DNA of 40,179 nucleotides, from positions 1-40,179 of the forward strand of contig LIBO01000001.1 in NCBI GenBank assembly GCA_001438005.1, given 5' to 3'. The DNA is from Verrucomicrobia subdivision 6 bacterium BACL9 MAG-120507-bin52 (GTDB lineage Bacteria > Verrucomicrobiota > Verrucomicrobiia > Methylacidiphilales > Verrucolacustridaceae). The notes below the pieces were generated by a model, which saw only the letters and a program-made list of their open reading frames with translations, did no database searches and was not told the DNA's origin. A program made the translations under genes and the position numbers. Shown here piece after piece: positions 7,500 through 14,061 of the stretch. Numbering within the stretch: position 1 is the first letter of the stretch; every line of letters begins with the position of its first letter.

Positions 7500-8639
7500 A
7501 TGGAAGGAATTTTGGCATTTGAGGATGGGACCATTTTGCACGGACGGGGCTTTGGTCACGAGGGATGGGTAGCGGCGGAGTTGTGCTTCAACACATCGAT
7601 GACGGGATATCAGGAGATTCTCACGGATCCGAGTTATCGAGGGCAGATTGTGGCTTTGACTTGTCCTGAGATCGGCAACACGGGAATCAACCCAGAAGAT
7701 GAGGAGTCGGATCGACCCCAGGTTTCGGGTTTGTTGGTGCGGCGGTTGTCGACCCGAGGCAGCAGTTGGAGAGAGCGGGAAACCTTGGATGTTTATTTGC
7801 GCAGGCACAAGGTGCTGGGCTTGGAGGGGGTGGACACGAGGTGTTTGACACGAAAGTTACGTACCTTGGGGGCAATGAAAGGAGTCTTGGCGAATCAAGG
7901 AATGAAGCCGGAAGAGGCGGTGCAGAGGGCAAGAGAGTGGGCTGGGTTAGGGGGAAAGGATTATGTGGCGGAGGTAACGTGCACTAAGTCGTTTGAGTGG
8001 GATCCGGAGGGAAAAGATTTCCCCGGTCGGCTGGGTAGTGAGCGGGAAACGATGCCGGCGGTTCGGCACAGGGTCGCGGCGATTGATTGCGGGATGAAGA
8101 GGAACATTTTGCGACAATTGCGGGCAGAGGGCATTCAACCGATTGTTTTTCCAGCGAAGGCAACGGCGGAGGAGATTTTGGGGGCGAAGGTGGACGGCAT
8201 ATTTTTATCGAACGGGCCAGGGGATCCATCGGTTCCGACTTATGTGCATCAAATGGTGCGGGAACTGGTGGGCAAGAAACCGATTTTCGGGATCTGTCTG
8301 GGGCATCAGATGTTAGCCCACGCGTTGGGAGGCAAGACCTATAAGTTAAAGTTCGGGCATCGCGGAGGAAACCAACCGGTGAAGGATTTGCGATCGGGTA
8401 AAGTTTCGATCACGAGCCAAAACCATGGATATGCGGTCGATCCGGATTCTTTGCCGAAGGGAACGGTCGAAGTCACGCATGTGAATCTAAATGATGGGAC
8501 GTGTGAGGGCCTTCAGCTGAAGGGTGGCGGGGCGTTTTCGGTCCAGTACCATCCGGAGGCAGCGCCCGGGCCACACGATGCGGGATATTTCTTCCGTCAG
8601 TTTGCTGAGTTGCTGGACGCGACAAAAAAGAGGGGATAA
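7500..8639 (+). CDS. carA: carbamoyl-phosphate synthase small (glutaminase) subunit
   Basis: 379 residues. The N-terminal half has the CarA-specific segments AELCFNTSMTGYQEIL and CPEIGNTGIN. The C-terminal half is a class I glutamine amidotransferase with SNGPGDP, the nucleophile in GICLGHQ (C266) and the His/Glu pair of YHPEAAPGPHD (H351, E353). It releases ammonia from glutamine for the CarB synthetase. carB is not in the window, so the two subunits are encoded apart unless carB lies outside. There is no clear Shine-Dalgarno before the ATG at 7500, which lies 12 bp after pyrC, so reinitiation from pyrC is plausible. Confidence 0.97.
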   Translation: MEGILAFEDGTILHGRGFGHEGWVAAELCFNTSMTGYQEILTDPSYRGQIVALTCPEIGNTGINPEDEESDRPQVSGLLVRRLSTRGSSWRERETLDVYLRRHKVLGLEGVDTRCLTRKLRTLGAMKGVLANQGMKPEEAVQRAREWAGLGGKDYVAEVTCTKSFEWDPEGKDFPGRLGSERETMPAVRHRVAAIDCGMKRNILRQLRAEGIQPIVFPAKATAEEILGAKVDGIFLSNGPGDPSVPTYVHQMVRELVGKKPIFGICLGHQMLAHALGGKTYKLKFGHRGGNQPVKDLRSGKVSITSQNHGYAVDPDSLPKGTVEVTHVNLNDGTCEGLQLKGGGAFSVQYHPEAAPGPHDAGYFFRQFAELLDATKKRG

Positions 8640-8647
8640 TTTTTCCT

Positions 8648-9145
8648 ATGCCCCGCATTGTATCCGAGAGTAAAGAGATTCCCCAAATGACGATCGACCT
8701 CGTGGGGCCGCGTATGGCGGTGGGAAGGATCGATGGGAACGAGATTCAAATTGTGCACGGGAGCATTTCCTCGAGGCATGCGGAGTTGGTGTTGGATGGA
8801 GTGGAGTACCGAGTGCGAGATTTAGAGTCGACCAATGGGACTCGGGTGAATGATGAAAAAACGATGGAGGCGCTGTTGCAGGATCGTGATCGACTGCAGT
8901 TTGGGCAGATTCCATTTCGTTATGAGGGAGCCGTTGCCAAGGCGGCACTGGCTTTGCCTCAGTCGGGTGCGTCCTTTCAGATGGAGCAGGGGTTGGAGGA
9001 AGGGATACCGGAGAATTTTCGTAACTTGTCTCCCATCAAGGGGAAGGGACAATCGGGCAGCCCCACGTGGGTTTTGGCGGTCGGCGGTTTGGTCGCGGTA
9101 TTAGGTTTGGGCTTCTACGTTTTTCGCATGTTATCCACACCTTAA
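8648..9145 (+). CDS. FHA-domain protein with C-terminal membrane anchor
   Basis: 165 residues. A forkhead-associated domain occupies about 13-100 and has the phosphothreonine-binding residues: GR near residue 26, SSRHA, and STNGT with the Asn. A Gly/Pro/Ser-rich linker follows, then a hydrophobic segment (WVLAVGGLVAVLGLGFYVF) a few residues from the end. This gives a tail-anchored layout with the FHA domain in the cytoplasm. FHA domains bind phosphothreonine peptides made by Hanks-type kinases; no kinase or phosphatase is nearby. It lies 8 bp after carA, so it may be the last gene of the pyr transcript. The partner is unknown. Confidence 0.85.
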   Translation: MPRIVSESKEIPQMTIDLVGPRMAVGRIDGNEIQIVHGSISSRHAELVLDGVEYRVRDLESTNGTRVNDEKTMEALLQDRDRLQFGQIPFRYEGAVAKAALALPQSGASFQMEQGLEEGIPENFRNLSPIKGKGQSGSPTWVLAVGGLVAVLGLGFYVFRMLSTP

Positions 9146-9164
9146 AAAAAAGTTCATTTTTTTT
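9144..9164 (+). terminator. weak A8/T8 hairpin, possible terminator after the FHA gene
   Basis: Eight A (9144-9151), a GTTCA spacer, then eight T (9157-9164) could fold into an A-T hairpin ending in a T run. It sits at the stop codon of the FHA gene and before the promoter-like motif of the tRNA-Thr/tuf unit, the right place for a transcript end. With no G-C pairs the stem would be weak, so this is tentative. Confidence 0.25.
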
Positions 9165-9175
9165 GTAAGAGAGTG

Positions 9176-9205
9176 TTGACAGAGGGGTTGGACAAAGGGC
9201 ATGCT
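9176..9205 (+). promoter_or_regulatory. possible promoter for tRNA-Thr/tuf
   Basis: A perfect TTGACA (9176-9181) is followed after 18 bp by CATGCT (9200-9205), a poor -10 with three of six consensus bases. It lies in the 172-nt gap before tRNA-Thr. The -35 is strong, and a strong promoter is expected here, but the -10 assignment is uncertain. Confidence 0.33.
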
Positions 9206-9317
9206 TATCGTTTCCCCTTGGTGCGTTTTCCTATCAATGTCGTAAGACTTTGTAGCAGATTCCGTGCCGATGGGAAAACGCCGGGCGAATTCCGGAATTC
9301 TCAACGAATTCCATCTC

Positions 9318-9390
<73 letters not shown>

Positions 9391-9486
9391 CGGTCGCGGT
9401 GAAACCCCGAGTGGGGACACTGACGGCGGAGTTCCGATCCGGCGAACGAGGAGATCTGAAACCGCAAGGCAAGGAGAATAGAATTT

Positions 9487-10680
9487 ATGGCGAAAGAGGC
9501 ATTCAACCGTTCGAAACCCCACGTCAACATCGGCACCATTGGGCACGTTGATCACGGGAAAACCACTTTAACCGCAGCCATCACCACGATTCTCTCGAAG
9601 AGCGGTTTGGCCGAAGCGCGGGCTTACGCTCAAATCGATAATGCGCCGGAGGAAAAAGAGCGCGGAATTACGATCAACACCTCCCACGTGGAGTATGCGA
9701 CGGGGACGCGGCACTATGCGCACGTCGATTGTCCGGGACACGCGGACTACGTGAAAAACATGATCACGGGTGCCGCCCAGATGGACGGGGCGATTTTGGT
9801 GGTCAGCGCGGCCGACGGCCCGATGCCCCAGACCCGAGAACATATTTTGTTGGCTCGTCAGGTCGGCGTGCCGGCCTTGGTGGTCTTCCTGAACAAGGTG
9901 GACATGGTGGATGACAAAGATTTGCTCGAGCTCGTCGAGGTCGAGGTGCGCGAGTTGCTCTCCAAGTATGAGTTTCCTGGGGACAAGATTCCGATCATCA
10001 AGGGAAGCGCGTTGAAGGCGCTGGAGTCGGGTGACCCCAAAAGTGATGCGGCCAAGTGCATCATGGAGCTGATGGATGCGGTGGATAAATTTATCCCCAT
10101 CCCTGATCGTCCGAAGGATCAGCCCTTCCTCATGCCGGTGGAAGACGTGTTTAACATTGAAGGTCGTGGCACGGTGGTGACGGGTCGGGTGGAGCGTGGT
10201 GTCCTGAAAAAGATGGAGGAGGTCGAGATCGTTGGAATCAAGCCGACCGCCAAGACCGTCGTGACCGATGTGGAGATGTTCCGCAAGTTGCTCGATAGCG
10301 CCGAGGCGGGCGACAATGTGGGTCTCCTTTTGCGTGGCACCAAAAAAGAGGATGTGGAGCGGGGTCAGGTGATCGCCAAGCCCGGCACGATTAAGCCTCA
10401 CACCAAGTTTAAGGCCACGGTGTACGTTTTGAGCAAGGATGAGGGGGGCCGCCACACTCCTTTCTTCAACGGCTATCGCCCTCAGTTTTACTTCCGGACC
10501 ACGGACGTAACGGGTGTGGTCACCTTGAAGGCGGGCGTCGAGATGGTGATGCCTGGAGATAATGTTGACATCGAAGTTGAGCTGATCACCCCGATCGCGA
10601 TGGAGAAGCAGATTCGTTTCGCCATCCGTGAGGGTGGGAAGACGGTGGGCGCCGGTCGCGTCACCGAAATCGTGGCTTAA
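9487..10680 (+). CDS. tuf: translation elongation factor Tu
   Basis: 397 residues. It delivers aminoacyl-tRNA to the ribosome as a GTP complex. The GTPase motifs are GHVDHGKT (19-26), DCPGH, NKVDM and the SALKAL region; domains 2 and 3 follow at normal length, ending GAGRVTEIVA. AAGGAG at 9471-9476 lies 10 nt before the ATG. The 96-nt leader after tRNA-Thr is GC-rich and contains a small CCCC/GGGG hairpin (9405-9416). The gene sits between tRNA-Thr and tRNA-Trp upstream of secE rather than behind fusA, the order known in Chlamydia. A long open frame on the opposite strand is a shadow of its codon use. Confidence 0.99.
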   Translation: MAKEAFNRSKPHVNIGTIGHVDHGKTTLTAAITTILSKSGLAEARAYAQIDNAPEEKERGITINTSHVEYATGTRHYAHVDCPGHADYVKNMITGAAQMDGAILVVSAADGPMPQTREHILLARQVGVPALVVFLNKVDMVDDKDLLELVEVEVRELLSKYEFPGDKIPIIKGSALKALESGDPKSDAAKCIMELMDAVDKFIPIPDRPKDQPFLMPVEDVFNIEGRGTVVTGRVERGVLKKMEEVEIVGIKPTAKTVVTDVEMFRKLLDSAEAGDNVGLLLRGTKKEDVERGQVIAKPGTIKPHTKFKATVYVLSKDEGGRHTPFFNGYRPQFYFRTTDVTGVVTLKAGVEMVMPGDNVDIEVELITPIAMEKQIRFAIREGGKTVGAGRVTEIVA

Positions 10681-10749
10681 CCGTCGCGCAACAAACCGGA
10701 GGGAAGGACCCGCTCTTGCAGTGGGAACTCCCCAGCCGGACGGAAAAGG

Positions 10750-10822
10750 AGGGCAGTAGCTCAATTGGTAGAGTAGCGGTCTCCAAAACCGTCGGTTGGG
10801 GGTTCGAGTCCCTCCTGCCCTG
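10750..10822 (+). tRNA. tRNA-Trp (anticodon CCA)
   Basis: A 73-nt cloverleaf. The acceptor stem is AGGGCAG (10750-10756) with CTGCCCT (10815-10821) and discriminator G10822. The D arm is GCTC/GAGT. The anticodon stem GCGGT/ACCGT encloses loop CTCCAAA with anticodon CCA at 10783-10785. The T loop is TTCGAGT. The terminal CCA is not encoded. It lies between tuf and secE, as in many bacteria, and is probably cut out of a common transcript. Confidence 0.96.
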
Positions 10823-10852
10823 CACCTAAAAAGGGAGAAAAGGATTAAAGAA

Positions 10853-11155
10853 ATGGAAGCTTTGAAAATCGGTGGAAGTTGGTTCGGAACGATCGTCCTT
10901 GGAGTAGTCTCCTTGGGCGTCGCGACGGCTTTTTTTCTGAACCGAACCAGAGTTTCCAAATTTGTGGGCGAAGTTCACGGGGAACTGCTGAAGTGCTCCT
11001 GGCCCTGGGATGCAAGTGAGACGGGCGTCAAAAAGTATCGGGAACTCATCGACAGCACCACGGTGGTGGCTTTAACCACGCTGGTGTTGGCGGCGTACAC
11101 CTCGGGCTTCGACTTCTTAATCAGCCGGGTCGTTGGCTGGCTGGTGAGGTTTTAA
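10853..11155 (+). CDS. secE: preprotein translocase subunit SecE
   Basis: 100 residues from the ATG at 10853; an upstream in-frame start would fall inside tRNA-Trp and is rejected. The core SecE segment FVGEVHGELLKCSWPW is present, where Ser-Trp-Pro is the family hallmark. A membrane helix follows (TTVVALTTLVLAAYTSGFDF). A second hydrophobic stretch near the N-terminus (about 9-28) suggests a two-helix SecE. It stabilises SecY in the SecYEG channel. It is followed by nusG after 3 bp, the usual pairing. The rpmG gene often found just upstream is absent. Confidence 0.93.
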   Translation: MEALKIGGSWFGTIVLGVVSLGVATAFFLNRTRVSKFVGEVHGELLKCSWPWDASETGVKKYRELIDSTTVVALTTLVLAAYTSGFDFLISRVVGWLVRF

Positions 11156-11158
11156 GGG

Positions 11159-11731
11159 ATGAGTGAGGTCGCCACCATCCCCTCCGAGGCCCGCTGGTTT
11201 GCGGTCCATGTGCTCTCGGGTCAAGAAACGAATGTGAAACGGCATATGCTGAGCCGCATCAAAACGGAGGAGCTGGGCGAGGTGGTGCAAGAGGTGATTA
11301 TTCCGACCGAGCGGATTTCCGAAATCAAACGAGGGAAAAAAGTGGAAACGGAGCGGAAATTATATCCGGGTTACATTTTCGTGAAGATGGAGTTGTACGA
11401 CGCAGAGAAAAAGTTGCACGAAGTGCCATGGTACTTCGTCAAGGAGACTCCGGGAGTTTTGGGATTTGCGGACGGGGATCGCCCGACTCCGATGAAGCCG
11501 GATGAGGTGGAGGGAATGTTAAGTCAGATTCGTGACAAAGAGGAAAAGATCACTCCGAAGATCATTTTTGCGGTAGGAGATCGGGTGAAGGTTGGGGATG
11601 GCCCTTTCCAAAGCCAAGAAGGCGTGGTGGAGGAGGTGGATTCGGAGAGAGGTCGGGTGCGAGTGGCGGTTTCGATTTTTGGACGCTCGACTCCGGTGGA
11701 GCTAGAATATTGGCAGGTAGAGAGGAACTAG
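11159..11731 (+). CDS. nusG: transcription termination/antitermination factor NusG
   Basis: 190 residues. The NGN domain (about 10-120) contains WFAVHVLSGQE and the LYPGYIFVKM segment that contacts RNA polymerase. The C-terminal KOW domain contains GDRVKVGDGPFQSQEGVVEEV. It binds the beta' clamp and couples polymerase to Rho or to ribosomal S10. There is a small acidic/proline insertion in the linker (GDRPTPMKPDE), which is normal for the family. It is coupled to secE and is 3 bp from rplK. Confidence 0.97.
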   Translation: MSEVATIPSEARWFAVHVLSGQETNVKRHMLSRIKTEELGEVVQEVIIPTERISEIKRGKKVETERKLYPGYIFVKMELYDAEKKLHEVPWYFVKETPGVLGFADGDRPTPMKPDEVEGMLSQIRDKEEKITPKIIFAVGDRVKVGDGPFQSQEGVVEEVDSERGRVRVAVSIFGRSTPVELEYWQVERN

Positions 11732-11734
11732 TTT

Positions 11735-12160
11735 ATGGCAAAAGAAATCACAGGCATTATTCGATTGCAGATCCCAGCCGGTGCGGCGAATCCGGCCCCG
11801 CCAGTTGGCCCGGCATTGGGTCAGCAAGGCGTGAACATCATGGCGTTTTGCAAGGAGTTCAATGCCCGCACCGCCAAGGAAGCCGGGAACATTTTTCCCG
11901 TCGTCATCACGGTTTACAAGGACAAGACCTTTACCTTTATCACAAAAAGTCCGCCGGCATCGGTGCTTCTCAAAAAGGCAGCGAATTTGGCGTCGGGTTC
12001 CAAAGAGCCGAATCGCCTCAAGGTGGGTAAAATCACCAAGAAGCAGGTGATGGACATCGTCAAGATCAAGCGAAACGACTTGAACGCGGCTTCGGACGAA
12101 GCCGCTTTCCGAACGATTGCGGGAACGGCCCGCCAGATGGGTTTGGAGATCGCGGACTAA
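11735..12160 (+). CDS. rplK: 50S ribosomal protein L11
   Basis: 141 residues, standard length. The N-terminal domain begins with IRLQIPAGAANPAPPVGPALGQQGVNIM, the conserved Pro-rich loop, and the C-terminal RNA-binding domain ends with GTARQMGLEI. L11 binds the 23S rRNA GTPase centre with L10-L12. The gene lies 3 bp after nusG, and its stop is followed directly by the AAGGAG that serves rplA. Confidence 0.98.
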   Translation: MAKEITGIIRLQIPAGAANPAPPVGPALGQQGVNIMAFCKEFNARTAKEAGNIFPVVITVYKDKTFTFITKSPPASVLLKKAANLASGSKEPNRLKVGKITKKQVMDIVKIKRNDLNAASDEAAFRTIAGTARQMGLEIAD

Positions 12161-12173
12161 GGAGATTTTGAAT

Positions 12174-12890
12174 ATGGCTAAGAAACCCAGTCGTCGATAC
12201 ACGGAGGCCAGCAAATTGCTGGAGCCGAAGAAGCGTTATAGCGTAACGGACGCAGTCGCCCTTTTAAAGAAAATGCCCGCGGGAAAAAGCAAAGGGAATC
12301 CGAGCGTTGATCTTTCCTTTCACCTAGGAGTCGATCCCAAACAGAGCGATCAAGTGGTGCGTGGAACGGTGAGTTTGCCACACGGTTCGGGCAAGAATGT
12401 TCGGGTGATTGTTTTTGCGCAAGGAGCTGCGGCCGAGGCGGCCAAAGCGGCCGGCGCGATCGAGGTAGGTTATGCGGATTTGATCAAGAAAGTGACGGAG
12501 GGTTGGTCGGATTTCGACGTAGCGGTGGCGACTCCCGATGCGATGATTGAGGTAAGAAAATTGGGCAAGGTTCTTGGACCGCGTGGGTTGATGCCGAATC
12601 CGAAGACCGGGACGGTGACCGAGGACACCGCCAAAGCGGTGAAGGAGTGTCAGGCGGGTCGCGTTGAATTCAAGATCGACAAGGGATCAAACCTGCATGT
12701 GAGTTGCGGCAAGTTAAGTTTTGAGGGGAAGGCTCTAGGTGAAAACGTAAATGCGGTAATCGATTCGGTTTCACGGGCACGTCCGGCGGGGGCGAAGGGT
12801 AAATACCTTCAGAACGCGGTTTTGTCGGCCACCTTTTCGCCGGGAATTCCTCTGGCGGTGGCGGATGCGGCGGCAGGATCGGAAGATTAA
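12174..12890 (+). CDS. rplA: 50S ribosomal protein L1
   Basis: 238 residues from the ATG at 12174, which has AAGGAG at 12159-12164; the longer open frame reaches back into rplK. Typical segments are SVDLSFHLGVDPKQSDQ, VRGTVSLPHG and LGKVLGPRGLMPNPKTGTV. L1 forms the mobile L1 stalk that moves deacylated tRNA to the exit site. In many bacteria it also binds the rplKA leader to repress translation; no such site was identified here. The C-terminus is a few residues longer than usual and Ala-rich. Confidence 0.97.
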   Translation: MAKKPSRRYTEASKLLEPKKRYSVTDAVALLKKMPAGKSKGNPSVDLSFHLGVDPKQSDQVVRGTVSLPHGSGKNVRVIVFAQGAAAEAAKAAGAIEVGYADLIKKVTEGWSDFDVAVATPDAMIEVRKLGKVLGPRGLMPNPKTGTVTEDTAKAVKECQAGRVEFKIDKGSNLHVSCGKLSFEGKALGENVNAVIDSVSRARPAGAKGKYLQNAVLSATFSPGIPLAVADAAAGSED

Positions 12891-12899
12891 AGGAGATTT

Positions 12900-13502
12900 A
12901 TGAAAGAAGAAAAAGCGTTAGTGATCGATACGATTCGGGAGTGGGTCAAATCTTCTCCCTATCTTATCGTTTTGGATTACACGGGAATGAAGGTGGCGGA
13001 GTTTTCCGAATTGCGGGGTCGTTTACGCAAAGTGGGAGCCGCCGTCAAAGTCGTCAAGAACACCCTGTTTAAGCGTGCGATTGGGGAAGAGGTGTTGGCT
13101 GGTTTGGGCAAGGATTTGACCGGTCAAACGGCAATCGTTTCGGGCGGAAAAGATGCCCCAGCAGCGGCTAAGGTAATCAAGAGCTTTAAGGCAGAATTTA
13201 CACGACCCACTCTGCGCTCTGGTTTGATGGACGGAAAGGTTTTGGGGGTCAGCGATATTGTCATGTTGGCGGATCTACCGTCAGCCGAGGTATTACGGGC
13301 TCGGTTGTTGGGAGCCATTTCCGCCCCTGCGTCGACGTTGGCACGTCTTTTGGCCGAGCCTGGCGCCCGTTTAGCGCGGGTGATGAAGAGCAAGCCGGAC
13401 ACCGCTCCGAAAGCAGCTCCGGTCGCAGTGGCGGAGCCTGCCGCCACCCCAGCGCCCGAAGCAGCGGCTGCGCCCGAGGCGGCTCCAGCGGCGGGAGCGT
13501 AA
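12900..13502 (+). CDS. rplJ: 50S ribosomal protein L10
   Basis: 200 residues against about 165-175 usually. The body shows LDYTGMKVAEFSELRGRLR and KVVKNTLFKRAI, then the C-terminal helix that carries L7/L12 dimers. The last 33 residues are an Ala/Pro/Glu-rich low-complexity tail with repeated PEA/APA units, which accounts for the extra length. L10 anchors the L7/L12 stalk. AAGGAG ahead of the ATG is a good ribosome binding site. The stop overlaps by one base an ATG that opens a 26-codon frame in the gap to rplL. Confidence 0.96.
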   Translation: MKEEKALVIDTIREWVKSSPYLIVLDYTGMKVAEFSELRGRLRKVGAAVKVVKNTLFKRAIGEEVLAGLGKDLTGQTAIVSGGKDAPAAAKVIKSFKAEFTRPTLRSGLMDGKVLGVSDIVMLADLPSAEVLRARLLGAISAPASTLARLLAEPGARLARVMKSKPDTAPKAAPVAVAEPAATPAPEAAAAPEAAPAAGA

Positions 13503-13535
13503 TGATGTACATGAAAGGCAATAACCTCGTGTTAG

Positions 13536-13577
13536 CCCGGGAGCCTTTCCGGGATAATTCGATCACGGGTGTGATCG
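13536..13577 (+). promoter_or_regulatory. two hairpins in the rplJ-rplL gap
   Basis: The first hairpin pairs CCCGG (13536-13540) with CCGGG (13549-13553). The second is a perfect 7-bp stem, CGATCAC (13560-13566) with GTGATCG (13571-13577), closed by loop GGGT. No T run follows, so these are not standard terminators. They fit an RNA processing or partial attenuation point that could help raise L7/L12 over L10, which is needed in several copies per ribosome; this role is inferred. Confidence 0.5.
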
Positions 13578-13640
13578 GCTAACCAAGGAAAACATTAACA
13601 CCCCGATTCTTTTAAGAAGAGCAGGGGAAGGAGAAACACA

Positions 13641-14024
13641 ATGGCAGTAAATCTAGAAGAAGTCGTGACGACACTGAGCGGTCTAACCGTTCTTGAGGCG
13701 TCGGAACTGGTCAAGAAATTGGAAGACAAGTGGGGCGTAAGCGCAGCTGCTCCCGTAGCCGTAGCGGCTGCTGGCGGTGGTGCTGCAGCGGCTGCACCCG
13801 CTGAGGAAAAGACAACTTTTGAGGTCGTCTTGAAGGACGCTGGTACGAACAAGATCGGCGTGATCAAGGAAGTCCGCACGGTGGTGCCTGGATTGGGCCT
13901 GGCTGACGCGAAAGCGTTGGTCGAGGGGGCTCCCAAAACTCTGAAGGAAGGCGCGACAAAGGAAGAGGCAGCTGAGATTAAGAAAAAGCTCGAAGCCGCC
14001 GGTGCAAAAGTAGAAATCAAATAA
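13641..14024 (+). CDS. rplL: 50S ribosomal protein L7/L12
   Basis: 127 residues. The N-terminal dimerisation domain (about 1-33) includes LTVLEASELVKKLEDKWGV, followed by an Ala/Gly-rich hinge (about 34-55) and the globular C-terminal factor-binding domain with EKTTFEVVLKDAG, KIGVIKEVR and GLGLADAKALVEGAPK. It recruits EF-Tu, EF-G and other GTPases. The start at 13641 has GGAAGGAG upstream. A small GCAA-tetraloop hairpin lies between its stop and rpoB. Confidence 0.98.
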   Translation: MAVNLEEVVTTLSGLTVLEASELVKKLEDKWGVSAAAPVAVAAAGGGAAAAAPAEEKTTFEVVLKDAGTNKIGVIKEVRTVVPGLGLADAKALVEGAPKTLKEGATKEEAAEIKKKLEAAGAKVEIK

Positions 14025-14031
14025 ACCAATC

Positions 14032-14045
14032 CCCGGGCAACCGGG
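14032..14045 (+). promoter_or_regulatory. GCAA-tetraloop hairpin between rplL and rpoB
   Basis: CCCGG (14032-14036) pairs with CCGGG (14041-14045) around a GCAA loop, a stable GNRA tetraloop. It sits just before the rpoB ribosome binding site AAGGAG (14048-14053). It may protect or separate the rplL and rpoB messages, a common control point in this operon. The role is inferred. Confidence 0.4.
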
Positions 14046-14061
14046 ATAAGGAGTACGCAGC

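Noticed and set aside
9391..9486. Possible riboswitch in the tRNA-Thr to tuf leader
   Set aside because: GC-rich and able to fold a small CCCC/GGGG stem, but no known riboswitch core could be recognised.
9568..10959. 463-codon open frame on the minus strand opposite tuf and tRNA-Trp
   Set aside because: It is the mirror of tuf codon use, crosses a tRNA gene, and its His/Asp-rich translation shows no family pattern.
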